Below the pieces are notes generated by a model that saw nothing but the letters and a program-made list of their open reading frames with translations, had not been told where the DNA came from and did no database searches. From PALSA-555 sp963731625 (GTDB lineage Bacteria > Actinomycetota > Acidimicrobiia > IMCC26256 > PALSA-555), in NCBI GenBank assembly GCA_963731625.1, contig CAVSWH010000023.1, positions 248,001 to 312,000 on the forward strand: DNA of 64,000 nt. The letters are read 5' to 3'. Made by a program: the position numbers and the translations under genes. Below, one piece after another: positions 42,912 through 52,093 of this stretch (position 1 is its first letter; every line of letters begins with the position of its first letter).

Positions 42912-44397
42912 ATGAGCAGGTCCGACGGAGCCGGCTCCCGGCCGAAGGCGAAGACGAAGTATCGCCAGAACCACGACGCGGAACGGAGATTCCTCATCTG
43001 GTCAACGTTGTCGGTCATGTTGGCCGGTGGAGCCGCTGCGGCGCTGTTCTACGCCGACGCCAGAATCGCCGTTCTTGTCGCGCTCGCGCCGGCGGCCGTC
43101 CTGGTAGGGATAATGGCGCTGCGGGCCGTGCATGAGCGCCGCACCTTAGGCCTCGTCCTGACGTGGGCGGGTCTCATCGCTCCGTTCATTGTCGCCGAGC
43201 AGCGGAGTGTTGTGGATCTCCAGGGAAGCCTGGTGACACCGCTCAACGTCTTCCAGGGAGTCGCACCGATCGTCTTCTTGATCGCGGCCCGGCTCATCTG
43301 CGGGAGGCGGATTCTCCCTCTTCGAGGCTGCGAGCGTGCGCTGTTGGGCTTCGGCGTGGTGTGCATGCTCAGCACGATGTGGTCAATACAGCCACTCGCG
43401 ACCCGCTCTGCGCAGCACAACTGCTCGCCATCTACCTACTGTTGATTTTTTGATCCGGCAGCTTGGACCGTCGTCGGCGGTCGTCCGGCACCTGATGGGC
43501 GCGGTCTACGTGGGCATTTCCGTCGTCATGCTTGAGCTCGTGATCGATACCGGCGCTGCGATTGCGCCGCAGACCACGTATGACTTCGCGCGGCAGATAG
43601 TCGTCCAGGCGCCTTCGAGGCTGCAGGGACTAGTGCCGTACATCAACCCGGACCTGCTGGGTTTGCTGGCCATTGTTGCGCTACTCAGTCTCGTGTCCGG
43701 CGTCGGCCCACGATGGTCTCTGACCCGACCGAGGCAGGTGTTGATCGGCGCGGGCTCCGTGACCGTGCTCGTGCTGAGCGGTACGCGTACCGCCCTGGTC
43801 CTGCTGGTGCTTGGGCTGCTAGTTCTCATGGTTCTCGACGTGCGATCAAGATCGCGGCTGCTGTTCCTCGCCATGGTCGCAGTGGTGGCAGTCCTTGCGA
43901 TCCCAGCCATCCAGAGCCTGCTCTTGGAGTACCTGCGTCGAGGGCAAGCCCTACAATCCGTGTCGACGCTAACAGGGCGCACGACGACCTGGCGGGACGC
44001 GCTCGCGGTGTGGGGACAGCGGCCACTGACCGGGTACGGCTATTACGCGGGTCATCGGTTTTCGGGGTTTGCGGCCGCGCGAAATCTGTCGAACCTTGAC
44101 AACATGTACATCGAAACGCTGGTCGACGTAGGGCTGGTCGGTCTCGGCGCGCTTGTTGTCTTCCTGCTGACGGGCCTGTGGCGTCTCGCCCATTCGGCAA
44201 GCTGCCGCGCCCGCTCGCTGTCAATCGCAGTCGTCGTCGCCGCGCTCGTCGGAGCCGCCTTTAATCCAAGCCTGCAGACGCCAGGCGTCGCACTCATTGT
44301 GGCTGGCGGTCTGCTGCTCGCGCCTTGGACCCCAGCTGCCCGCCGGGGAGCTCCGCGACTGAGCGTCCCTCGGGGGGTTGGAGGACACCGACCCTGA
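42912..44397 (+). CDS. Wzy/O-antigen ligase-like membrane protein, frame broken twice (near 43405 and 43450)
   Basis: About 495 residues after repair; ATG 42912, or GTG 42909. At least ten membrane helices. The Wzy_C region is seen in TGRTTTWRDALAVWGQRPLTGYG with the downstream periplasmic-loop residues and NMYIETLVDVGLVGLG. The frame breaks once near 43395-43410 (after QPLAT) and again in the run of six T at 43446-43451; adding one base at each point restores AAQLLAIYLLLIFLIRQLG-type sequence. It would polymerise the repeat units. Two errors within 50 bases, one in a homopolymer, point to sequencing trouble. Confidence 0.82.
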
Positions 44398-44668
44398 GGC
44401 TGCGAGACCTGTCACTAGCGAGGCCTTGCAGGCAGCCCTGCGCGCCAGCGGGATATCGCCGCGGAACCAAGGGATTGATCTCATGGGCCGCAGGGTCGAC
44501 TCGACGGCCCGGGCCCGTTCTGGCTGATGCGCGTCACAGAGTCCGATGCAGAAGTCAAAGCGATGCTCGACGATGGATTCGCGAACACGGGCTCGGAGAC
44601 TGTGCATCGATCGGCTCGTCGTCGAACGCAACCTACAGCCCGCCACCGCGCCAGGTCCCGAACCGACC

Positions 44669-47016
44669 TCAGCCTGTGTACAGGGGCATCTGGATGTAAG
44701 TGCCGATGTGGGCGGGGTCGGTCAAGAGCGTCTCGGTAATCCCGTTGTGGGTCTCTTCGACCTGTGTGGCGTATTGCGGCGGTTGGGCCAGATAGATCAG
44801 GGAGACGTGGGAGTCGACAGTCACGAAGGCGGGGGTGTCGGGCGGCACAGCCTGGACCGCGTCAGATGAACCCACCGAGCAGCTCGCTGGAGCCTCCGCT
44901 GGTGGTGCTCAATACGGCGGTGGGTTGCTCGGTCTTGAGGCCGAGGATCCACAGGGTGCCCCCGTTGTTCGAGATCTTTGGCCCACTGGGGTTCTCCGGG
45001 TTGAGTTGTCGGGCCCACACATTCTGCGGGTTGGCGAAGGTCCAGGGGCCTCCCTGTACGTCCTCTAGGAAGAGCGGACCGGCCCCGGGTTCGTTTTGGT
45101 AGCCACCGCCGGCGTTGAGAAGCTGTACGTCTTGGAGGAACAAGGTCCCTGCCGAGGCGTCAACGATGTTGGTGACCCCGGCCGTGGAGAACAAGAAGAG
45201 CTGGTGAACCACGGTCTCGGCGCTTGCCGTACCGGTGAAGCGCAACAGGGGATTGGCTGGGTTGGGGGTAACGAAGTCCCCCTGGGTGCCATATAGCGTG
45301 CTGTTGAAGCCCAAGATCTGCTGCACCGACGGCTCGACTGTCAACGTATGGCTGATGTTGTACTGGCCCGGTGGGAAGTAGATGGTCGAGTTACCTGAGT
45401 CCAACGCGGCCTGGATGGCGGCCGAGTTGTCAGAACTCGCTGGTGTTGCCCCGTAGGTGGCGACGCTGGTCCATCCCGATGGCGGTCCCAAGACCGCGTT
45501 GGGGGGGTCGGCGATCGGGAGGTTCAGCGATCGCTGTGAAATGGGCGGGAAGAGGCCCTGCGCCGGAGCCGTGGTGTATTCGCCGACGGACGGACTGCCG
45601 ATGTCGACCGCATGCTCGGACAGCGCTGTCCGATAGCCCTGGCTGGTGAGTCCGCGAAATGTAGATTTCCCCTTGGTTTTCGACCGCCGGGTAGGTTCCC
45701 GATCCGCCGACGAGTGAAGCCCCCACGAGGGTCATCATTCCCCTCGGGTCGGTATTGACGACCGCCGGCACCGCGTTCGTGCTCGTCAGGTTTTCGACCG
45801 ATACCTCGTTGTCGGTGTTGGATAGGCCAGTTGTGCGCTGGTCTCTTAGGTCGATGTTGTCCATCGTGACGCTGTATTCCGGCTGCGTCACCTGGATGCC
45901 CACACCAAACCCGACGACTCGCACGTCCTTCAGCAGGCAGGGACCCGGCCAGGGGCGATTTATAGCTATCCCTGTCTGTCCGCTGCCCGCCGGAGCCTGC
46001 ACCACTACGTTACGTATCGCGCCCCGGTTATTGGCGAGATAGTCGATCCCTACCGCCCCGGGGTTGCCCTGGCCTACGTCCACGGTCAAGTCGAAAATGA
46101 AGTTGTTGAAGGCCTGGTTTCCGGAGCCATCGCTGGCAGATGAATTCTGCGACGCGGTAAACAGGACTGCCCGAGGATTGGCGGCGTCGTTAAATCCCGG
46201 TGCCGAGTTCTCCAATTTGATAATTGTCTGATCCCGATTTTCACCTTGCAGTGTCAGACTCGTCGACCAATCGCCATTTGCCAGTTTCCAATACAACGTG
46301 TTGCTAATCAGGTAGGTGCCCTTGGGGAAGAACAACGTCTTGCGTGGGATGACACTGCTGTCCATCCCCAGCCCCGCTGATATGCACGCCTGGATGGCAG
46401 TGGTGTCATCAGTCGTTCCATCCCCCCGGGCCCCGCACGTCGTTTTGACGTTCACGACCGCGTTCGTCGGGAACTCCTGGTCCGCCGCCGGCAAATCGAT
46501 CGTCCGAGGAGCCCCGGGAACGCTCGGTGGAGCCGGTGCGACGGGGTCGATCACGGTGAGCGTAACGGTTGCGGTGTGAGCGGCAACTGCGGCGGTGCCG
46601 GTGACTGATACGGGGTACCTGCCGGCTGTCACGGACCCGGCCACCGTGAACGTCAGCTGTGACGATCCGCCGGCGTTGACCGACGTCGGCGCGAACGTGC
46701 CCGTCACCCCTGGCGGCGCGCCACTCAGCGACACGCCCACCGACTGCGCGGAGCCGGAGGTGACGGTCGTGTTCACGGTTATGGTGCTCGAGGACCCCGG
46801 CGCTGCGCTTGCCGCGGATGGCGACGCGCTGATCGAGAAGTCAGCCGGAGCGACATGGGCGGGCGCGGCGGCTGGGGTGCAGCCGCTCACCGCGATCCCC
46901 AGCCCCGCAACCAGGCTGATCCCGAAAGAGAACCCAGCGCGGGTCCGCAAGGTGCCTGCCGGCTTTAGCCGCTTATGTGCTCGTTTGTGCTGGCCGCGCC
47001 GATAGGAGCCTTTCAC
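44669..47016 (-). CDS. Beta-helix lipoprotein with two pectate-lyase-like modules, frame broken twice (near 45660 and 44868)
   Basis: About 781 residues after repair. The N-terminus is basic, then a hydrophobic segment and lipobox (GLGIAVSGC), so it is a lipoprotein. Residues ~40-135 are an Ig-like module (GVTGTFAPTSVNAGGSSQLTF). Two Pectate_lyase_3-type starts follow: VVNVKTTCGARGDGTTDDTTA with KTLFFPKGTYLIS, and TSVATYGATPASSDNSAAIQ with STIYFPPGQYNIS, each opening a right-handed beta-helix. One extra base at each break would restore the frame. It may cleave or bind the exopolysaccharide made by the neighbouring locus. Confidence 0.8.
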
Positions 47017-47788
47017 GCTCTCCTATATCGACGCTCCGCGCGAGCCCTTGACGGCAACCTCACGCAGAGTGACGTTTGCGAAAGCGGGGCAGGCGGCCTC
47101 AAGGCGCCTCACGCGGGGACGGTGGTCGCCGATCCAGCAGGGTCTTCCGCGCCGCGAGGCCCAGGTGACATCCACCGGCCGAGCTCCCTCGTGTGGGTTG
47201 GTGCCGGTCACAGCGACGTCGGCAACCCGAGCACCACGCGGGTCGCGCCGCCGTGATCGCGGTGGCGCGTGTCGGGCGTCTGCTGGGGTCTACGAGCCGA
47301 GCCAGTTCGCGACCATCAACCAGGGGGAGGGACGACCTGCGTGCGTGTCCTACCTCGGGTTCGCCTCGCTTTGGCTGTTGATCCGCTTCGCCGTCTTCGG
47401 CGCGATGCGGCTCCGGCGCCGCCGCCGTCCGAAGGTCCCCCTGTGGCCGCTCGTCGCACCGGTCGTGCTGGTCCTGGTCTCGGCGGCGTTGTTCTACGGC
47501 ACGCCGCGGTTCCCGTCCCCGCCGAGCCGACCGCGGTCGTCCTCGCGGCGGTGGCCGGCGCCGCGCTGCTCCGGGGCCGAGCGAGCACCCGTGGCGATGG
47601 CGAGTCCGTCAACGCGCCGGCCGGCTGGACTGACGCGCCCTCGGGGAGCCGGAGCCGCGGCGCGCCTCGCTGGGGACGCACCGGTCGTCAGGTGTGGCGT
47701 GCACGAGGTCAGGTGCCGTCGCCCGGCGGGTCGTCGGACCCACGACACCGGGGCGCGCGCGATGACAGCTGCAGGAGCTGATGGTCAG
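47017..47788. other. Mostly non-coding stretch with a possible small membrane protein
   Basis: From GTG 47345 the plus strand encodes a short peptide with two hydrophobic segments (LGFASLWLLIRFAVFGAM and VPLWPLVAPVVLVLVSAALF). After about 47515 the sequence becomes Pro/Arg-rich, while a third hydrophobic segment (AVVLAAVAGAALL) lies in the next frame and runs to a stop at 47781. This could be a small three-helix protein with another frame error. I recognise no family. Confidence 0.35.
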
Positions 47789-47860
47789 CGCCCTCGGCAG
47801 GACTCGAACCTGCGCACACGGCTCCGGAGGCCGATGCTCTATCCGCTGAGCTACGAGGAC
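47789..47860 (-). tRNA. tRNA-Arg (anticodon CCG)
   Basis: Read on the minus strand the 72 bases fold as a tRNA: acceptor GTCCTCG/CGAGGGC with one G-U wobble at pair 2-71, D arm GCTC...GAGC, anticodon loop CTCCGGA with anticodon CCG, T arm GCAGG-TTCGAGT-CCTGC, discriminator G. The outer anticodon-stem pair is a T-T mismatch. CCA is not encoded. It decodes CGG, common in this GC-rich genome. A second copy of everything but the 3' end lies directly upstream (47861-47917). Confidence 0.9.
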
Positions 47861-47915
47861 TCGAACCTGCGCACACGGCTCCGGAGGCCGATGCTCTATC
47901 CGCTGAGCTACGAGG
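47799..47915 (-). repeat. 57-bp partial tandem duplication of tRNA-Arg(CCG)
   Basis: Two copies with period 57 (47799-47858 and 47856-47915 are identical over 60 bases). The upstream copy has the canonical 5' acceptor strand GCCCTCG (47917-47911) but lacks the matching 3' strand. The downstream copy is a complete tRNA with 5' strand GTCCTCG. The unit spans the D arm, the anticodon arm and the 5' side of the T arm. Confidence 0.9.
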
Positions 47916-48050
47916 GCTGGAGGCACGACGGGGACTCACCCGCACGTGCGCGCCGTCCACACGCAGGATAGGCGGGGGCGTCGCCGTCCCGGCGGGCCGA
48001 TGCCCGGTCACGCTCGGCGGTTGCGCGCGTGACCAGCCAGACTGCTGATC

Positions 48051-49436
48051 GTGCGCTTCCACCGCACCGAGCACGCCCTCGTGCCGCCGCTCCTCTCGGC
48101 GCGCTCGTCGGACGAGTACCGGCCGCTCCCACTGACGAAGGGGCAAGCACGCGCGGCCGTCGGTGCCGTGGCGGCCGCGAGGCGCCAGGCGCCCCGCGCC
48201 GGTGTGGAGGCGGCCGACTACCTGGCCGGGCGTCTCGGGACGGCCGCGACCCTGCGTGCGCTCGACGCGGCCGCCGGCGGAGGGTTCTTCGCCGTGCCGC
48301 CGGAGGCCGAGCTCGACGACGACGCGGCCGACGCGGCGTTCGCCAGCGGACCGCTGGTGGTCGACGTCCAGACCCATCTCGTCCGGCCGAGCCGTCGCGC
48401 CTGTGCCGGCGCCGACGCGTTGTTCGCCTACCTGCGCATGGTCGATCCGGACCGGTGGAGCGGTGGCGTCGACGCGGCACGCCTGTCGGCGGCCGAGTGG
48501 GCGGCCTGCGTGTTCGGCGGGAGCGACACCGCGGTGGCCCTCCTGACCTCACCGCCGGGTCGGTCGGACGAGAACGTGCTGACGAACGAGGACATCGCGG
48601 ACGCGAAGGCGATCGTCGAGCGGTACGCCGGCACCCGTCGGGTGCTCACCCACACGATCGTGCACCCCAACCTCGGGCCGGCCGAGCTGGACGCCATGAC
48701 GGGATGGCGTGACGCGCTCGGGCCGGCGGGCTGGAAGGTGTACACGCTCTGGGCACCGCCGGGGCACGGGAGCGGCTGGTCGCTCGACGACGAGGACGTC
48801 GGCGCGCCGTTCCTGGAGCGGGTGCGGGCGCTCGGGCCGCGGATCGTGTGTGCCCACAAGGGCATCGCCGGACCGGTCGCCAACCGGGCGCCCGCGAGCG
48901 CGTCGCCGCGGGACGTCGGGCCGGCCGCGGCGGCGTTCCCCGACGTGACCTTCGTCGTGTACCACTCCGGGTACGACATCGACCCGGTCCAAGAGGGTCC
49001 CCACCGTGCCGATCCCCACCGCGGGGTCAGTCGACTCGTCACGAGCTTGGCCGACGCCGGCGTGGCGGCCGGCGCCAACGTCTACGCCGAGCTCGGCTCG
49101 ACCTGGTACCTCATGATGCGACGGCCGACCGAGGCGGCCCACGTGCTCGGCAAGCTGCTCGTCGCCGTCGGGGACGACCGGATCCTGTGGGGCACCGACT
49201 CGGTCTGGTACGGCGCGCCGCAACCGCTCATCGACGCCTTCCGCGCGTTCCAGATTCCCGAGCCGATGCGGGAGGAGTTCGGCTATCCCGCGCTGACCGA
49301 CATCGTGAAGGCGAAGATCCTCGGGCTCAACGCGGCACGCCTCTACGACGTGGACGCCGCCGCGGCCCGGGATGCGATGCCCCACCGCGAGTGGCTCACC
49401 GAGGCCCGAGCAGAGCTCGGCCGACGCCTGTCCTGA
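48051..49436 (+). CDS. Amidohydrolase family (TIM-barrel) protein
   Basis: 461 residues from GTG. The barrel starts with LVVDVQTHLVRPSRR (QTH in place of the usual H-x-H). Later blocks are HTIVHPNLGPAELDAM, KVYTLWAPPGHGSGW, IVCAHKGIAGP, VVYHSGYDIDP and the C-terminal RILWGTDSVWYGAPQPLIDAFR, with the catalytic Asp in WGTDS. This is the amidohydrolase_2 type (decarboxylases and hydrolases). The first ~90 residues are an extra helical segment. The substrate is unknown. It follows the tRNA on the opposite strand and is convergent with the next gene. Confidence 0.82.
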   Translation: MRFHRTEHALVPPLLSARSSDEYRPLPLTKGQARAAVGAVAAARRQAPRAGVEAADYLAGRLGTAATLRALDAAAGGGFFAVPPEAELDDDAADAAFASGPLVVDVQTHLVRPSRRACAGADALFAYLRMVDPDRWSGGVDAARLSAAEWAACVFGGSDTAVALLTSPPGRSDENVLTNEDIADAKAIVERYAGTRRVLTHTIVHPNLGPAELDAMTGWRDALGPAGWKVYTLWAPPGHGSGWSLDDEDVGAPFLERVRALGPRIVCAHKGIAGPVANRAPASASPRDVGPAAAAFPDVTFVVYHSGYDIDPVQEGPHRADPHRGVSRLVTSLADAGVAAGANVYAELGSTWYLMMRRPTEAAHVLGKLLVAVGDDRILWGTDSVWYGAPQPLIDAFRAFQIPEPMREEFGYPALTDIVKAKILGLNAARLYDVDAAAARDAMPHREWLTEARAELGRRLS

Positions 49437-49448
49437 CGTCCGCGCCGC

Positions 49449-50357
49449 TTACCGGCTGAGCGCGTCCACCGTCGCGCGTGCCGCCGCGTCGAAGGGGCTC
49501 GTGCCCTCGCCGATGCCGTGCGCCACGGTGACGCGCCCCCCGTCCTCGAGCGCGACGGCGACCACGATCCCAGCGTCCGTGTCGCTCTCGACCGTGCGAG
49601 CCCAGCCGACCGATCGGCTGGGAGCGCCCGGCCGACGATGCCATGCGTCGAGCGTCGCCCGCGCCGCGCCGAGGAGCCCGTCCCCGAGCGGCGCGCGGCC
49701 CACGGTGCGCACCTCGCCGCCACCCAGGTGGACCTCGAGCTCGCCGAGGTCCTGATCGGTCCGCACCGCCAAGAGCTCGAAGGGGGAGGCCGGCACCCAC
49801 GAGATCGGTGACCCCGCCGCGGCGGCGGCCTCGCCTCCCTCGCGCACGACCTCGACGACAACGCTGCGGTCGAACCGGCCACGGACCACCTCGAGCGCGT
49901 CATGAGCGACCGCGTCCCCGCCCGAGTCACGCGGCGCCTGGACGCGCATCACGTCGTCGCCCGGATCGGCCGCGACGGCGTCGACGCCGTTGAGTTGGCG
50001 CAGCGCGAGCTCGACGGCGTCGAACGGGTCCGCGAGGGATTCGTCGAGCACCGCGCCGCGGAGCGCGAGGCGACAGAGCGCCCGCAGGATGGCGACATCG
50101 ACCACGTCCTCGTCGAGTCGTGGCGTGGAGGACCAGTCGGCGGGCGCGTCGAGCGGGCCGGGGAGCTCGGCGCGGGGCACGCTCAGCAGCTGGTGGCCGA
50201 GCGACGCGTCGTCGACCGCGACGGTCAGCCGGTCGAGGCCGCCCCGCGCCCGCGTCCGCTCCAGCGCGGCGTAGACGAGCGCCAGGCCGTCGCGCTCGAG
50301 CGGGTCGCGCTCCTCGGTCACGGCGCGCAGACGTGGCGGCTCGGGCAGCGCGGTCAC
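49449..50357 (-). CDS. Hypothetical protein
   Basis: 302 residues from GTG 50357. I do not recognise a family. It is acidic, without signal peptide or membrane helices. The first half is alpha-helical with many Asp, Glu and Leu; the second half looks alpha/beta (FELLAVRTDQDLGELEVHLGGGEVR, VVAVALEDGGRVTVAHGIGEG, SPFDAAARATVDAL), ending like a small ligand-binding domain. It is divergent from argS, 54 bp from its first possible start, which may mean shared regulation. The codon pattern is like its neighbours, so it is probably a real lineage-specific gene. Confidence 0.65.
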   Translation of the reverse strand: MTALPEPPRLRAVTEERDPLERDGLALVYAALERTRARGGLDRLTVAVDDASLGHQLLSVPRAELPGPLDAPADWSSTPRLDEDVVDVAILRALCRLALRGAVLDESLADPFDAVELALRQLNGVDAVAADPGDDVMRVQAPRDSGGDAVAHDALEVVRGRFDRSVVVEVVREGGEAAAAAGSPISWVPASPFELLAVRTDQDLGELEVHLGGGEVRTVGRAPLGDGLLGAARATLDAWHRRPGAPSRSVGWARTVESDTDAGIVVAVALEDGGRVTVAHGIGEGTSPFDAAARATVDALSR

Positions 50358-50410
50358 CCGGCGAGTCTGGCGCGAATCGTCGGTGGGGAGCCACCGAGGG
50401 GGGCAGTACG

Positions 50411-52093
50411 ATGCGGTCCCCGGTACGCGACACCGGGTCCACGCCCGTGATCCGCGATCAGCTCCGTGCCGCTCTCGACGCCGCGCTCCCCGCGGCCGGC
50501 TTCGATCAACCGCCGGGTGGCTTCACGCTCGAGCTCCCCAAGCAGCGGGAGCATGGTGACTGGTCGGCGAACGTCGCGTTAAAGGTCGCGCCGCCCGCCG
50601 GCATCCCGCCCCGCGACGCCGCGGCGCGCATCATCGCGGCGTTGCGCGAGACGCTCCCGTCCAACGTCGCCGAGGTCGAGATCGCGGGCCCCGGGTTCAT
50701 CAACTTTCGCCTCGTCCCGGCCGCGCTCCACGCCGTCCTCCGCGACGTCATTGCCGAGGCGGGCCGCTACGGGCACGGCCGGAGCCTCGTGGGGCAGCGC
50801 ATCAACCTCGAGTTCGTCAGCGCGAACCCGACCGGGCCGCTGCACGCGGGCGGCGGACGCTGGGTGGCCGTCGGCGACGCCCTGGCGAACATCCTGGCGT
50901 CACAGGGCGCCGACGTGCACCGCGAGTACTACCTGAACGACGCCGGCACGCAGCTCGACACGTTCGGCCGGTCCCTCTACGCGCGCTACCAGGGCGGGCT
51001 GCCCCCTGACGACGGGTACCTCGGTGACTACCTCATCGACATGGCCGACCGGATGCGCGCCGCGCTCGGCGACGGCGTCACCGAGGAGGAGGCCCGCGAG
51101 TGGGGCTACCACGACGTGGTCGGCCAGCTCCACGCGGACCTCGACCGGATCGGTGTCCACTTCGACACGTGGTTCTCCGAGCGCACCCTGCACGAGCGCG
51201 GGGACGTCGCGAGCGTCCTCGACGAGCTCGGCGCGCTCGGCGTCACCTTCGAGGACGACGGGGCGACGTGGCTCCGCACGACCGACCACGGCGACTCGCG
51301 CGACCGCGTCCTCATCCGGTCCGATGGCACCACCACGTACCTCTGCAACGACCTCGCGTACCACCGCGACAAGTTCGCTCGCGGGTGGCAGCACCTCATC
51401 GACATCTGGGGTGCCGACCACCACGGGCAGGTGAAGTCGCTGCAGGCCGGGCTCACCGCGCTCGGCCATCCCGATGAGCCCGAGGCGCTGCTCGGGCAGC
51501 TCGTGAAGCTCGTGCGGGGCGGCGAGCAGGTGCGCATGTCGCGGCGGGCCGGCGCCTTCGTGACACTCGCCGACATCCTCGACGAGGTCGACCCGGACGT
51601 GTGCCGCCTCACCTTCCTGCTGCAGAGCATCGACACCACGCAGACCTTCGACCTCGACGTCGTGACCGCGCAGTCGATGGAGAATCCCGTGTACTACGTG
51701 CAGTACGCGCACGCGCGAGCGGTGTCCATCGACCGGCGCGCGGCTGTCGCCGGCGTGACGCGCCTCCCGATCCTCGAGACAGACCTCGCGCCGCTGCGGC
51801 ACGAGCGCGAGCTCGACCTCCTCCGGGCCCTCGACACCTACGCGGACGTCGTCGCGGAGGCGGCGACGCTGCGGGCGCCGCATCGCGTGACGACCTGGGT
51901 GCGCGAGCTCGCGGCGCTCTTCCACGGCTTCTACCGCGACTGCCGGGTGCTCTCCGACGACGCGGCGCTGACCCAGTCGCGACTCTGGCTATCGGAGGCG
52001 GCGCGTGTCGGGCTCGCCAACGCGCTCGGGCTGCTCGGCGTCGGCGCCCCCGACGAGATGACGCGCCTCGACGCGGACGACGACGCCCCGTGA
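50411..52093 (+). CDS. argS: Arginyl-tRNA synthetase
   Basis: 560 residues from ATG 50411, or 548 from GTG 50447, which begins with the more typical VIRDQLRAAL; a TACGAT box at 50407-50412 overlaps the ATG and favours the GTG. N-terminal additional domain, then the catalytic core with SANPTGPLHAGGGRW in place of the usual HxGH, NDAGTQLDTFG, and the KMSKS-equivalent QVRMSRRAG. The C-terminal helical anticodon domain ends with LLGVGAPDEM. Both signature motifs are variant. The stop overlaps lysA (GTGA). Confidence 0.95.
   Translation: MRSPVRDTGSTPVIRDQLRAALDAALPAAGFDQPPGGFTLELPKQREHGDWSANVALKVAPPAGIPPRDAAARIIAALRETLPSNVAEVEIAGPGFINFRLVPAALHAVLRDVIAEAGRYGHGRSLVGQRINLEFVSANPTGPLHAGGGRWVAVGDALANILASQGADVHREYYLNDAGTQLDTFGRSLYARYQGGLPPDDGYLGDYLIDMADRMRAALGDGVTEEEAREWGYHDVVGQLHADLDRIGVHFDTWFSERTLHERGDVASVLDELGALGVTFEDDGATWLRTTDHGDSRDRVLIRSDGTTTYLCNDLAYHRDKFARGWQHLIDIWGADHHGQVKSLQAGLTALGHPDEPEALLGQLVKLVRGGEQVRMSRRAGAFVTLADILDEVDPDVCRLTFLLQSIDTTQTFDLDVVTAQSMENPVYYVQYAHARAVSIDRRAAVAGVTRLPILETDLAPLRHERELDLLRALDTYADVVAEAATLRAPHRVTTWVRELAALFHGFYRDCRVLSDDAALTQSRLWLSEAARVGLANALGLLGVGAPDEMTRLDADDDAP

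Noticed and set aside
28000..47700. Insertion sequences or transposases
   Set aside because: No transposase-like protein or terminal inverted repeats were recognised in any frame.
47799..47915. Tandem repeat considered as a CRISPR unit
   Set aside because: Only two adjoining copies with no spacer, and the unit is clearly part of a tRNA gene.
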